The position numbers were made by a program, and so were the translations under genes. Shown here piece after piece: positions 1 to 6,877 of a stretch of 64,000 nt of DNA. Position 1 is the stretch's first letter. Every line of letters begins with the position of its first letter. Location of the stretch: positions 41,653-105,652 of the IMG/VR virus record IMGVR_UViG_3300028392_000043. One strand, 5' to 3'. This stretch comes from a virus. The notes beneath the pieces are model-generated. The model was given only the letters and a program-made list of their open reading frames with translations, searched no databases and was not told the DNA's origin.

Positions 1-620
1 GTGCCAACTACAGGTAGGCTTCCTAAGAATCCAACAATTGCGCCGTTTGTTAGTGCGTTACCGGCTAATCCAGTTCCAACCATTACTGATGTAAAGGTGG
101 TTGAACGGATTGTGATTGGGTTGTTGAATGCGTGCTTAAAAAGGGTGCCAAGACCTGACAGGTTGCGGTAAGCAAAATTAGCAGCGTCGTAACGAATTTC
201 TGTGAACTTAGCGTTCGCATCATGCATTAATTCGCCAGTAGGCGTGTGAATGCTTTTGACAAAGCTACTTACAATAGCGCCAATTTTGTCGATGCTGTTA
301 TGCATGACAATGGCTGCTGCTGTAATGGTATTTGTGATAAAGGAGATTGCTGTTCGAACTATCCCTGTTACCGACAAATAGCCTTGCTTAGTTGCCGTCA
401 AACTAGCGACTAGTGAGCCGCTAACGTTTGCTGGCATTGCTGACCATGCACGTTTTGCAAAGTTTAGACCAGTAATTGTGGCGCCCTTTGCTGTTGTGCT
501 TAACTTGATTGCTAGTGCCTTTAGGAAGGCAAGTTGGTTAGTCGCTTTGGACTGAACCTTGACTAGGACTGTCTTGTAGTCCAAGCCTGCGCCTGTCGGC
601 GCTGCTGATGATGCAGACAT
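1..620 (-). CDS. Hypothetical membrane-like protein, 3'-truncated by window edge
   Basis: An open frame reads leftward from an ATG at 620 to the window edge with no stop, giving 206 residues of a longer protein. An AAAGGG ribosome binding site lies about 8 bases upstream. The N-terminus (MSASSAAPTGAGLDYKTVLV) is followed by a stretch rich in Ala, Thr, Ser and Ile. Two segments, around residues 80-110 and 175-206, are hydrophobic enough to be membrane-spanning or to form an amphipathic helix. I do not recognise the family. It lies downstream of two inverted repeats that separate it from the HTH gene. Codon choice (ACA, GCA, CTA) looks unlike that of the rightward structural genes, so a different origin is possible. 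Confidence 0.6.
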   Translation of the reverse strand, partial: MSASSAAPTGAGLDYKTVLVKVQSKATNQLAFLKALAIKLSTTAKGATITGLNFAKRAWSAMPANVSGSLVASLTATKQGYLSVTGIVRTAISFITNTITAAAIVMHNSIDKIGAIVSSFVKSIHTPTGELMHDANAKFTEIRYDAANFAYRNLSGLGTLFKHAFNNPITIRSTTFTSVMVGTGLAGNALTNGAIVGFLGSLPVVG

Positions 621-642
621 GTCTACACCCTTTCTCTTTGTG

Positions 643-661
643 TATTCACTTGTAGTGAATA
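643..661. promoter_or_regulatory. 8-bp inverted repeat, possible operator
   Basis: TATTCACT (643-650) and AGTGAATA (654-661) form a perfect 8-bp inverted repeat around a 3-base centre. It lies 23 bases upstream of the leftward gene that starts at 620, between that gene and the HTH gene. The size and position suit a dimeric repressor site, and the small HTH protein encoded next door is an obvious candidate ligand. There is no U-tract, so it is not an intrinsic terminator. The operator role is inferred. Confidence 0.35.
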
Positions 662-693
662 GGGTAGGTACTTCTGTTTCCCTAACTCCCCTG

Positions 694-723
694 GTTACTC
701 AGTCGGGGAAGTGACTGAGTAAC
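694..723. repeat. 11-bp inverted repeat (hairpin or operator)
   Basis: GTTACTCAGTC (694-704) and GACTGAGTAAC (713-723) are perfectly complementary around an 8-base loop. The repeat sits 15 bases beyond the stop of the leftward HTH gene. The stem is strong, but no T-run follows on either strand, so it is either a DNA operator or an mRNA-stabilising or processing hairpin. Confidence 0.45.
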
Positions 724-738
724 GAGGCAGTCAGTAAA

Positions 739-963
739 CTAAATTACTTCAAGAACAATTAAAAGTTGTTCATAACTGATTCCTAGAACCGTGCACAGTG
801 GCGGCATCATTTCGATGCTTGGCCTTGTTTCTAGTGTGAAGTAACGGTAAAGGTTTCCTCGGTTAATACCGAGATCTTCTGCTACTTCTTGTAGTGAGTG
901 GTAGTCGAGCTCTTTCATTCGCTCGCGTAGCCACTTCATTCCGGTGGATTGTTTTTTAGGCAT
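739..963 (-). CDS. Small XRE/Cro-like helix-turn-helix DNA-binding protein
   Basis: A 74-residue protein. The segment SLQEVAEDLGINRGNLYRYF (about residues 23-42) has the classic helix-turn-helix pattern, and the rest (PPLCTVLGISYEQLLIV) resembles the fourth and fifth helices of Cro/XRE repressors, which choose DNA operators as dimers. I chose the start at 963 (MPKKQS) because it overlaps the upstream stop by 8 bases (ATGCCTAA) and has a GGAG-type site, although the frame extends six codons further. It is probably translated with the gene upstream. Two inverted repeats directly downstream (643-661 and 694-723) are plausible targets. The lack of a dimerisation extension suits a Cro-type protein. 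Confidence 0.7.
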   Translation of the reverse strand: MPKKQSTGMKWLRERMKELDYHSLQEVAEDLGINRGNLYRYFTLETRPSIEMMPPLCTVLGISYEQLLIVLEVI

Positions 964-1348
964 TAGCCATCTCCATTTCATCTGCGCATTCGATACATCC
1001 GCAGTTTTTAGTTAGTTTGTCGTATTCGGTAAACAGTTGACTAAATGCTGATGCAGCGTGGTTATTGTTACGCTCAATAACGCGTAATGCGTTACTTGTT
1101 GCTTCGGTTGTTGCATCAACTATTTGGCCGTTTATAGATTCCATAATGTTTTTTACTTCTGCATCAGCAACAGTTACTGGTAAGTAATTGTATAAATGCA
1201 TTGTAATTACTTGGGCTATTGAGTCGAGTAACTCATGCCCTAGTAGTTCGCGTGTTCTGTCACTAAACACTTCTATGGTGTTTTTCTTTATTGTTTCGTT
1301 GTTTGCAAATTCACGTTTAAGCAAACTGCGTTGTATTTGGATACACAT
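956..1348 (-). CDS. Hypothetical protein with C-terminal Cys cluster
   Basis: A 130-residue protein with a mostly helical, polar body and a C-terminal NCGCIECADE motif (CxC-x2-C) that could bind metal. I do not recognise the family. The ATG at 1348 is preceded by CTGGAGAAAAAC, a strong ribosome binding site. An intrinsic terminator ends only about 17 bases before the start, with a promoter 175 bases upstream, so expression should depend on readthrough. Its last codons overlap the HTH gene start. Confidence 0.65.
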   Translation of the reverse strand: MCIQIQRSLLKREFANNETIKKNTIEVFSDRTRELLGHELLDSIAQVITMHLYNYLPVTVADAEVKNIMESINGQIVDATTEATSNALRVIERNNNHAASAFSQLFTEYDKLTKNCGCIECADEMEMANA

Positions 1349-1365
1349 GTTTTTCTCCAGACATG

Positions 1366-1397
1366 AAAAAAGCCCCGACGCTGTTTGCGTCAGAGCT
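1366..1397 (-). terminator. Intrinsic terminator/attenuator just before the gene at 956-1348
   Basis: On the minus strand an 11-bp stem with two G-U pairs (1387-1397 with 1371-1381, loop 1382-1386) is followed by six T residues (1371-1366). It lies between the promoter at 1523-1552 and the ribosome binding site at 1354-1360. There is no space for a further promoter between terminator and start codon, so it works either as an attenuator or as a readthrough-limited terminator. Confidence 0.75.
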
Positions 1398-1522
1398 AGT
1401 TACTTTTTTATTGTCTTAAGGTTTGTCCGGTCACATCCTATTGTGACTTAGGTTATCCTCCGAGACTTTTATCAGATTGAGTCACCCAGCAAAGCCATGG
1501 TTGTTCGCAACCTGATACATCT

Positions 1523-1552
1523 ATTATACCACACATTTGCAACGTATTGCAA
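1523..1552 (-). promoter_or_regulatory. Sigma70-like promoter, leftward (copy 1)
   Basis: On the minus strand, TTGCAA (1552-1547) and a perfect TATAAT (1528-1523) are separated by 18 bases, with an extended TGG before the -10. The stretch TGTGGTATAATAGA is nearly identical to the promoter at 5214-5243, which argues for a shared phage promoter class. Transcription would begin near 1516 and run through structured leader RNA (GGTTG-CGAA-CAACC hairpin) into the terminator at 1366-1397. An 8-codon ORF (MALLGDSI) lies in the leader but has a poor ribosome binding site. Confidence 0.8.
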
Positions 1553-1554
1553 CT

Positions 1555-1743
1555 TTATTTAAGAGTTTTTTCTAACTCTTTTAAAACATCTTTTTCATAC
1601 CTAGATAAAGTTAATTTATCGCGATAATAGCCAGATGTTTCTGTGCGTGTAGATAGCCAGGCGCGAGCACCAGCAATGATAGCTGCTGATGAACCTAATG
1701 AAAGCAATGCGCCCATATCCCTAATGGTATCGATATGACTCAC
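1555..1743 (-). CDS. Small single-pass membrane protein
   Basis: A 62-residue protein. Residues 10-30 (MGALLSLGSSAAIIAGARAW) are a likely membrane helix, followed by a charged, helical C-terminal tail (RYEKDVLKELEKTLK). Function unknown. It follows the gene at 1750-2010, also a small membrane protein with a coiled-coil tail, with a 6-base gap. Two adjacent small membrane genes with helical tails can resemble holin/spanin pairs, but the cassette is far from the endolysin and that reading is weak. Confidence 0.55.
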   Translation of the reverse strand: MSHIDTIRDMGALLSLGSSAAIIAGARAWLSTRTETSGYYRDKLTLSRYEKDVLKELEKTLK

Positions 1744-1749
1744 TTGTTG

Positions 1750-2010
1750 TCAAATCTCTTCATGATAGCCGCTGGCCTTACGGGCATCAGCCTCAATACC
1801 ATCAAGATCACTAATATGGTTACGCTCGCACTGCTTATTTTCGTACTTGTACTTATACATAGCGCGTTCTTCTTGCAACCACTGGATTTCATTGTCTTGA
1901 TTATTAACAATGCGTGTCAGTTTTTTGTTTTCTTCAAAACGGTAAAGACAACCAATAATGGCGCCGCTAAGAATAAAACCAACTAACTCACAAAAATAAC
2001 TTACATTCAT
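1750..2010 (-). CDS. Small membrane protein with coiled-coil tail
   Basis: An 86-residue protein: an N-terminal membrane helix (FCELVGFILSGAIIGCLY, residues 6-23), then about 60 residues of charged helix with heptad-like spacing (LTRIVNNQDNEIQWLQEE). This layout is shared by i-spanins and by many unrelated phage membrane proteins. The start overlaps the upstream stop by four bases (ATGA), showing translational coupling. No family recognised. Confidence 0.6.
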   Translation of the reverse strand: MNVSYFCELVGFILSGAIIGCLYRFEENKKLTRIVNNQDNEIQWLQEERAMYKYKYENKQCERNHISDLDGIEADARKASGYHEEI

Positions 2011-2186
2011 GACTTACCTTTCTCGTGCTTTTCTAGGTACGCTTTACATAATTCAGCAAAACGTACATTTACCGGTTTACTTTCATCTTCTAAATAAGCC
2101 AAAAGTTCTTGGTTATCCATCAGAAGTTTGATTAAGTCAGTTTGAGACTTTTTAAGCGAATTAACTGCTTTGAGTTTATTGAGCAT
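2007..2186 (-). CDS. Hypothetical 59-residue helical protein
   Basis: A short frame beginning MLNKLKAVNSLKKSQ and ending EKHEKGKS. Its start overlaps the upstream gene's end by 11 bases and its stop overlaps the next start (ATGA), so it fits the tightly coupled operon on both sides. The sequence is Lys/Leu/Glu-rich and predicted helical. Unknown function. Confidence 0.7.
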   Translation of the reverse strand: MLNKLKAVNSLKKSQTDLIKLLMDNQELLAYLEDESKPVNVRFAELCKAYLEKHEKGKS

Positions 2187-2937
2187 TTGCGTTTAGCACC
2201 TTATAGTTGATTTTTTTATTATGGGGAGTATTAGTAAATGCCGCAAACGGAACGTGTACTCCATCGCTAGCATGACAAAATAACGCGTCGTCTATCTTTT
2301 CTTCTGGCGTGTATGGGTTATCTGTTTCAATTATGTGATAACGATGTAATTCGCAAAAACATAAGTTTGTACGTATATGATCTATTGCATTTTTTTTTGT
2401 AACAAATACGCCCCAAAATTTTGCTTTAAAAAAACCAGCATTTTTTGGTATATCAAAAGCCAAATAAAGTTTTGGCGATACAACAGCATCAACGTCTAAA
2501 ATGTCATTTAAAGTATTGACCGTAGGGCATGGATAATCTAAATCACATTCTTCGCAAACACCATCATCATTCGCATGCAACAAATCAAGTTTATCTACAT
2601 GTAAATAAATATCCTCAATAATTTTTTGTAATTGAGAATTACATCGTACTTTTTTCTCAGCACGCTCTTGATGCTTTAACCTATTTTTTTCTTTAATTTT
2701 TTCTTTATCATCTTTGCGCTTATCTTTTAAAAAGATATGGCGAAGCATTGCTTCTTCGCCACTATCGGCCATAGCCTCAACATAAGCGTTAGATGCATAA
2801 GTACCTAGCGTGCTTTCAACTAGTGCGCGAGTTTCTTCGTTTACTAATTTTTGTGTCTCAGTTTTTTTAACTAACTGTTTTGCAATTTCTTTATACTCTT
2901 CGCTAGATAGCAAAGTTATTTTTCTTGGCTCAGTCAT
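2176..2937 (-). CDS. Hypothetical protein with basic coiled coil and Cys-rich centre
   Basis: A 253-residue protein. Residues 70-100 are an extremely charged helix (KDKRKDDKEKIKEKNRLKHQ). Residues about 125-140 carry a GVCEECDLDYPCP cluster, and CFCELHRYH follows near residue 195, so a zinc site built from CxxC, C, CxC and H is possible. The C-terminal half is mixed alpha/beta. I do not recognise the fold. It is coupled to the upstream gene by a 4-base overlap (2934-2937). It belongs to the leftward accessory operon and has no obvious partner. Confidence 0.65.
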   Translation of the reverse strand: MTEPRKITLLSSEEYKEIAKQLVKKTETQKLVNEETRALVESTLGTYASNAYVEAMADSGEEAMLRHIFLKDKRKDDKEKIKEKNRLKHQERAEKKVRCNSQLQKIIEDIYLHVDKLDLLHANDDGVCEECDLDYPCPTVNTLNDILDVDAVVSPKLYLAFDIPKNAGFFKAKFWGVFVTKKNAIDHIRTNLCFCELHRYHIIETDNPYTPEEKIDDALFCHASDGVHVPFAAFTNTPHNKKINYKVLNANAQ

Positions 2938-3206
2938 AACACTGCCCCTTTCATATGCTGCTCTTTCATAATGTAAAGCTTCGTGTCCAACTCGGCTAAT
3001 TTTTGTTCAAGCAAAGCCCTTAATTTACGCGCTTCATTAAACGTAAGTGCAATTGAACTGATTTGTACATTATTGTGCTCAACCCATTTTTTAATATCAA
3101 TGGTAATAAAACCATCAATAAAACCGTCTGGATCGTACATTGCTTGCTGGTTAACAGCTTTAATGCTAGTAATACCAGCATCTTGTAAAATCTCTAACTT
3201 TTTCAT
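2934..3206 (-). CDS. Hypothetical protein
   Basis: A 90-residue acidic/amphipathic protein (MKKLEILQDAGITSIKAVNQ...). The C-terminal half, ARKLRALLEQKLAELDTKLY, is a likely coiled coil. Its start lies in a TAATG overlap with the stop of the gene at 3206-3757. Not recognised; the gene order gives only membership of the small-gene operon. Confidence 0.65.
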   Translation of the reverse strand: MKKLEILQDAGITSIKAVNQQAMYDPDGFIDGFITIDIKKWVEHNNVQISSIALTFNEARKLRALLEQKLAELDTKLYIMKEQHMKGAVL

Positions 3207-3757
3207 TAGATACCTTTCACTATAGGTGATTTAATTTTGTGCGAGCAGGCATTGCATTCATAACCCCAAGGATGCATTTTTATTGATTCGTCATATGTTA
3301 GACCAGTCAATTCAGTACCCGTACCCATGCCAATAACAAAACATGCTTGGCATACTGCAACATTGTCAATGTAATACACTTGGTATTCATTAGGCATGTC
3401 CTTAAAAGCAGGCGAACTAGTGATTACGCCAACTAGTGATGAGAAAGCGTCTAACACTATTCTTGCTAGTAAATCGTGTGAATCTACCGGCTCTACTTCT
3501 GGAAGTGTGTGATCAGGACATTTGCAGCAATCTACGCAAAGGTAGTCGCCATCTTTGATGGTGTGCTGGCATGCCCACTCATCAACTCGTACAACGTTGC
3601 AGTCTTTACATAATGGTGGTGTAACCATTGCTTTCTCCTTTTTTGCATCTTGGGATTGTTCTTTTAATTCAGTCTTGATTAGGTGGAACACGATTACTAA
3701 AACAATTGGTAGCAGGATAATTACTGCTGCGCGAAATAGGTAGGTTGCGATAACCAT
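3206..3757 (-). CDS. Membrane-anchored zinc-ribbon protein (paralogue A)
   Basis: A 183-residue protein. An N-terminal membrane helix (RAAVIILLPIVLVIVFHLI, residues 9-27) is followed by CKDCNVV, CVDCCKCPDH, CQAC and a final CNAC, so several CxxC knuckles face one side of the membrane. Its end (HPWGYECNACSHKI) matches the end of the protein at 4754-5128 (YPDGFTCCSCENVY), so the two are probably distant paralogues. Metal binding is inferred from the cysteine spacing; function is unknown. An AGG ribosome binding site precedes the ATG, and the upstream gene ends one base before the start. Confidence 0.65.
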   Translation of the reverse strand: MVIATYLFRAAVIILLPIVLVIVFHLIKTELKEQSQDAKKEKAMVTPPLCKDCNVVRVDEWACQHTIKDGDYLCVDCCKCPDHTLPEVEPVDSHDLLARIVLDAFSSLVGVITSSPAFKDMPNEYQVYYIDNVAVCQACFVIGMGTGTELTGLTYDESIKMHPWGYECNACSHKIKSPIVKGI

Positions 3758-3758
3758 G

Positions 3759-3998
3759 TTAGTTACCTACTTTGCATAGTTCACAAAAGTCGCTGTTGTG
3801 GCGCTGTCCACGCATGTGGGCAACAGTTTCTTCCTCGCGCAGTTTTTGTTGCTGGGCAGAAATCTGACCCATACCAGTTAGGATAGCCATAATGGTACCT
3901 GCTGCAGTGTTTGCTACTTTTTTGGTAGTTGCTTTAGCATCTATTTTTGGTTGGTTAACTTTTGAATTACTTGTCTTGCCGGTTTTTGCTTCAGACAT
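3759..3998 (-). CDS. Hypothetical protein with C-terminal CxxC
   Basis: A 79-residue protein with a Lys/Thr-rich N-terminal half, a short hydrophobic stretch (AAGTIMAILTGMG) and a C-terminal tail ending H..DFCELCKVGN, which could hold a metal with the preceding histidines. GGAG lies 6 bases before the ATG. Not recognised. Confidence 0.6.
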   Translation of the reverse strand: MSEAKTGKTSNSKVNQPKIDAKATTKKVANTAAGTIMAILTGMGQISAQQQKLREEETVAHMRGQRHNSDFCELCKVGN

Positions 3999-4075
3999 GA
4001 TGTCTCCTTTTATGACCTGTCACTTCAGTACCGGTAGGTCAGTTCCGGTAGACGCCTCGCGGCGTTTCGACTTAT

Positions 4076-4297
4076 CTAACTTGGGCCGGCAAATATGTGG
4101 CTCATTCGTTCTTGATGAAACATTTGTTCTGCTGTTATTGTCACGTCTGTAATTTCTTCAACAACGTGAATAAAATCTCCAGGCAAACCTTCAGCAAGAA
4201 TGTGCTGCCGAGCGTCAAGCAATTCTTGTAATGTATTTTCGTCGCAAACAATAACTACTCTTTTGCCTTGCAAAGGTGTAAATTTGTATTCTTCCAT
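4076..4297 (-). CDS. Hypothetical protein
   Basis: A 73-residue protein starting MEEYKFTPLQGKRVVIVCDE, with an alternating strand-helix-strand pattern and no conserved motif that I can name. A GAGG site precedes the ATG. Downstream (4050-4063) ACGCC and GGCGT form a short GC-rich hairpin without a T-run. Unknown function. Confidence 0.6.
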   Translation of the reverse strand: MEEYKFTPLQGKRVVIVCDENTLQELLDARQHILAEGLPGDFIHVVEEITDVTITAEQMFHQERMSHIFAGPS

Positions 4298-4300
4298 TTT

Positions 4301-4459
4301 TTATACCTCGGTTTCCCAGACGTTGCTAACAATCTCATCGTCTTTCAATTCGTCACGACCCCAATCCCTAGTTAGTTCTAAGGCCGCGTTTGCATCTTTG
4401 GCTTTAACTTCAACTTCCCAGACCGTAGTTTGAGTAAGCCTTACAATGTGTTTAGGCAT
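4301..4459 (-). CDS. Small hypothetical protein (52 aa)
   Basis: A 52-residue frame, MPKHIVRLTQTTVWEVEVKA to the stop, ending four bases before the next gene. Its ATG overlaps the upstream stop by 8 bases (ATGCCTAA), the coupling style used throughout this operon. The strand-helix-strand pattern (VWEVEVKAKDANAALEL) resembles the small beta-alpha-beta accessory proteins common in phages. Unknown function. Confidence 0.65.
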   Translation of the reverse strand: MPKHIVRLTQTTVWEVEVKAKDANAALELTRDWGRDELKDDEIVSNVWETEV

Positions 4460-4757
4460 ATTTTACCGCAATTCGTAAAGCTCGATTGCGCTTATCCATT
4501 GCAACCAACTTTTTGGATAAATAAGCCATAAACAATAATGTTTCATGCGCAGTCCAATCATTTGGACCAAACTGTTCATGCATTCTGTTCATGGCTCGAC
4601 CTGATTCAAAAAAAGCCACATCAAGGATTTGGCATGTATTTGCATCTGACAAACGACTTTCCAGATCCAAAAGTATAAGGTCTGCTGATTCTTCCCAGTC
4701 GTCTGTCAGTTGAACTGGCCAAACAAAACTGTCAGCGATTTCTTCGTCTTTTGTCAT
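4452..4757 (-). CDS. Hypothetical protein
   Basis: A 101-residue, mostly helical acidic protein (MTKDEEIADSFVWPVQLTDD...). Nothing recognised. It overlaps the stop of the zinc-ribbon gene upstream by four bases and the next gene by eight, so it is an integral member of the operon transcribed from the promoter at 5214-5243. Confidence 0.65.
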   Translation of the reverse strand: MTKDEEIADSFVWPVQLTDDWEESADLILLDLESRLSDANTCQILDVAFFESGRAMNRMHEQFGPNDWTAHETLLFMAYLSKKLVAMDKRNRALRIAVKYA

Positions 4758-5128
4758 GAGTTGCTCCTAGCAGGTGGGGTGTAAACGTTTTCACAGCTAC
4801 AGCACGTGAACCCGTCTGGATAGGCTTGCATTGTGGATTCTGTACTTAATGGAATGATTTGCTTATCTTTGCGTACACCGCAGGTTAAGCAAAATGGATA
4901 ACCGCGAACTTGAAAAGCACGGTATGTCCATTGATTTGTTGATGTAATGTGCGAGTAGTCTTTGCACATCTCGCATTGACTATTGATAAGAAACCCTAAT
5001 TCGTACTGGTTTCCACAATCTACACATTCTTCGTGCTTTTTTGTTGTGCCTAAGTATTTGTTGCCTAGCTTTACGTATAAGGCGCAAAGCAAAACAATCA
5101 TAATAATTGGCGTTATTACGTTTGCCAT
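4754..5128 (-). CDS. Membrane-anchored zinc-ribbon protein (paralogue B)
   Basis: A 124-residue protein starting MANVITPIIMIVLLCALYV, with one membrane helix followed by CVDCGNQ, CEMC, CLTCGV and CCSC: four knuckles, enough for two zinc ribbons. The frame stays open to 5350, but that extension would translate a promoter and a terminator. The ATG at 5128 has AGGAGAAAAAC directly upstream, so I take it as the start. It is related to the protein at 3206-3757 by layout and by its C-terminal motif. It is the first gene after the terminator at 5147-5177. Function unknown. Confidence 0.7.
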   Translation of the reverse strand: MANVITPIIMIVLLCALYVKLGNKYLGTTKKHEECVDCGNQYELGFLINSQCEMCKDYSHITSTNQWTYRAFQVRGYPFCLTCGVRKDKQIIPLSTESTMQAYPDGFTCCSCENVYTPPARSNS

Positions 5129-5146
5129 GTTTTTCTCCTGTAATGC

Positions 5147-5177
5147 AAAAACCCCCAAAACACGGTATTTTGGGGGT
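5147..5177 (-). terminator. Intrinsic terminator/attenuator before the gene at 4754-5128
   Basis: A perfect 10-bp stem (5168-5177 with 5151-5160) around a 7-base loop is followed on the minus strand by a T-run. It lies between the promoter at 5214-5243 and the ribosome binding site at about 5134-5139. The whole leader would be about 60 bases: a first hairpin (5179-5208, TATTCA/TGAATA plus GGCA/TGCC) and then this terminator. The architecture repeats that at 1366-1552. Confidence 0.8.
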
Positions 5178-5213
5178 ATATTCAGGCAGCACAAATGCCG
5201 CTTGAATACTTCT

Positions 5214-5243
5214 ATTATACCACACTTTGTGACCTTTACGCAA
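5214..5243 (-). promoter_or_regulatory. Sigma70-like promoter, leftward (copy 2)
   Basis: On the minus strand, TTGCGT (5243-5238) and TATAAT (5219-5214) are 18 bases apart, with GTGTGG before the -10 and AGAAGTAT after it. It matches the promoter at 1523-1552 over most of the -10 region and in spacing. It should drive the block of genes 5128 to about 1555. Confidence 0.8.
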
Positions 5244-5281
5244 CACATAATGTTTAAAAAATAACGATAGGCTAATAAACA

Positions 5282-5342
5282 CAGAAAGGCTGGTCTCTTT
5301 CTGCAGTAGGAAGGGCAGTTTTGCCGTGTTTCTGCCCTTCCT
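5282..5342. repeat. Two tandem hairpins 3' of the DUF932 gene
   Basis: CAGAAAG/CTTTCTG (5282-5288 and 5297-5303), and a perfect 11-bp stem AGGAAGGGCAG/CTGCCCTTCCT (5308-5318 and 5332-5342), follow the stop of the leftward gene at 5354. Neither has a convincing T-run on the minus strand. They may end or protect the upstream transcript before the new promoter at 5214-5243. Confidence 0.5.
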
Positions 5343-5353
5343 ACGCTCAAATG

Positions 5354-6310
5354 TTACAGTTTAGCCAAGATACGATGCGCTTCACGCTTAGGCGATTCTA
5401 AACGAGCCAAAGTACGGCTAATCCTTGTTTCTGTTGTTTGTGCGCGATTGGTATGATCACACATCTCAATAGCAGCCTGTAAAATACCCCATTTAGTGCC
5501 AGAAATACCCGCACAAGTAGGACCTTCATACAACTTGCGTAACTGCGCACGTCGCTCAGTCACATTTTCACGAACTCTTTGTTTCATGTCGGTTGAGTAC
5601 GGCAACCACTGATCCATAAAGTCTTCAAGCATGTAATCTGTAGCATTTTGGCTAGCAAATTCTTGAGCCATACGTTCCCAATGCTTAAAAGCGTCCAAGC
5701 TAGCCTGAATGTGGTCACGCGCCTCTTCAGTCTTGGTAGCCCAGTTACTTGTATGACGAATAGTAAACGATGTTTTGTTACTGTCCATCTGACGTTCAGC
5801 AATTGCTTGGGTATTAGCGCAAACAACCCTAACTGCAGTAGGACCAAGCTTCAAACCACCTTGACCGTCATGCCTTGAGATAAATACAAGATACGGATAA
5901 GTTTCAGACGGGTCATTCTTTACATGAATAGGCTCATCTAAATACATAGTGGCAATAATCTGCCTACCGCCATCTAAACTAATAAGTGTCTCATACTTTA
6001 GATTGCTAGTTCCATCGATTCTCCCACCCAAGACATAATCGATAAGATTACCAAACTCAGAATTTCCAATAACAGCGTACGAATTCTTTTCAATAGAGAG
6101 ATTAGCGCCTGTATCATTACGGATAATCCGTTGCCAACCGGGGATAACATTGCTTTCTTCATCAAATATCTCCTTTGTTTCGACTTCCCAGGTTAATCCT
6201 GCTTGCTTGCGTGCTTCTTCAAATGAGCCTGGCCAATCGCCAATAACATTACCTAGGTTATGCCAAGCTGGTTTGCGGACAAACATTCCGCTATCAAATA
6301 AATGTGCCAT
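5354..6310 (-). CDS. DUF932 family protein
   Basis: A 318-residue protein matching the DUF932 (phage/plasmid-like TIGR03299) pattern: MAHLFDSGMFVRKPAWHNLG at the start, then WQRIIRNDTG, SYAVIGNSEFGNLIDYVLGG, SLDGGRQIIATMYLDEP, ISRHDGQGGLKLGPTAVRVV and CANTQAIAE. Members occur widely on phages and plasmids; their biochemical role is not established. The length is normal for the family. GGAG is placed correctly before the ATG. The C-terminal 100 residues are helical and charged. It precedes two hairpins and the next promoter, so it probably closes a transcription unit. Confidence 0.85.
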   Translation of the reverse strand: MAHLFDSGMFVRKPAWHNLGNVIGDWPGSFEEARKQAGLTWEVETKEIFDEESNVIPGWQRIIRNDTGANLSIEKNSYAVIGNSEFGNLIDYVLGGRIDGTSNLKYETLISLDGGRQIIATMYLDEPIHVKNDPSETYPYLVFISRHDGQGGLKLGPTAVRVVCANTQAIAERQMDSNKTSFTIRHTSNWATKTEEARDHIQASLDAFKHWERMAQEFASQNATDYMLEDFMDQWLPYSTDMKQRVRENVTERRAQLRKLYEGPTCAGISGTKWGILQAAIEMCDHTNRAQTTETRISRTLARLESPKREAHRILAKL

Positions 6311-6318
6311 GTTATCTC

Positions 6319-6558
6319 CTAAAGACTAATCATGTATGTGTAATCAAGACCTGCTTTAATAATTAGGTCGTTTGCATATCTTTCAGCATCAGACCATGCG
6401 GTCTCAGTGTCAAAAGTTTTAATTTTGGTGATTTTGATTTCATCAGGCTCACCAGTTGTTGTTTCTATGGAATACTTACCAGTCACTCCTTCTTTTGGCT
6501 CATGGTAAACATTAATAACTAAATCGCCTATAGATCTAGTTGCTATCCTTGCTCTCAT
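6319..6558 (-). CDS. Hypothetical protein
   Basis: A 79-residue protein (MRARIATRSIGDLVINVYHE...), predicted mostly beta with a C-terminal helix. Its start lies inside the end of the HNH gene (23-base overlap), with GGAG upstream of the ATG at 6558. Not recognised. Confidence 0.55.
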   Translation of the reverse strand: MRARIATRSIGDLVINVYHEPKEGVTGKYSIETTTGEPDEIKITKIKTFDTETAWSDAERYANDLIIKAGLDYTYMISL

Positions 6559-6877
6559 TTTCTACTCCTTCATATTCACCTTCAGGAGTTAAAGTAACCC
6601 ACATACGGTGAATAAGATTTAGTGGGGTTTCGTGTGGTGTTTCCCAAGAATGGACCATAAACCCATTTTCGTAAGATTTCTTGGGATTTAGATGAACACT
6701 TTTTGTGCCCAAGTTATGGCATTCATGATGAAGTGCCACAATGTTATCTAATGTGTCTTTACCGCCTTGTGACCGGAGTTTGCGGTGATGAGCTGCCCAA
6801 CTTTCAGGCAAGTCACCACCGCAAAACTCACACATACCTTTACAACGTTTATAAAGAGTACGACGGTCAATAGTCAT
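6536..6877 (-). CDS. HNH endonuclease-like protein
   Basis: A 113-residue protein with the elements of an HNH nuclease: CEFCGGDLP (CxxC), AAHHRKLRSQGGKDTLDNIV (the H of the first strand and the N of HNH) and LHHECHN (final H). HNH proteins cut DNA with one metal ion in a beta-beta-alpha fold. The C-terminal 45 residues are extra. The start overlaps the upstream stop (TAATG). It could be a homing or an anti-competitor nuclease; the position gives no clear target. The domain call is firm, the role is not. Confidence 0.8.
   Translation of the reverse strand: MTIDRRTLYKRCKGMCEFCGGDLPESWAAHHRKLRSQGGKDTLDNIVALHHECHNLGTKSVHLNPKKSYENGFMVHSWETPHETPLNLIHRMWVTLTPEGEYEGVENESKDSN

Noticed and set aside
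1555-2010. A spanin pair
   Set aside because: The membrane-plus-coiled-coil layout is suggestive, but actinobacterial hosts usually lack the outer membrane that spanins disrupt, and the genes are far from the lysis cassette.
4754-5350. A 198-residue reading of the zinc-ribbon gene starting at 5350
   Set aside because: The extra 74 codons would cover a strong promoter and an intrinsic terminator, and the ATG at 5128 has an excellent ribosome binding site.
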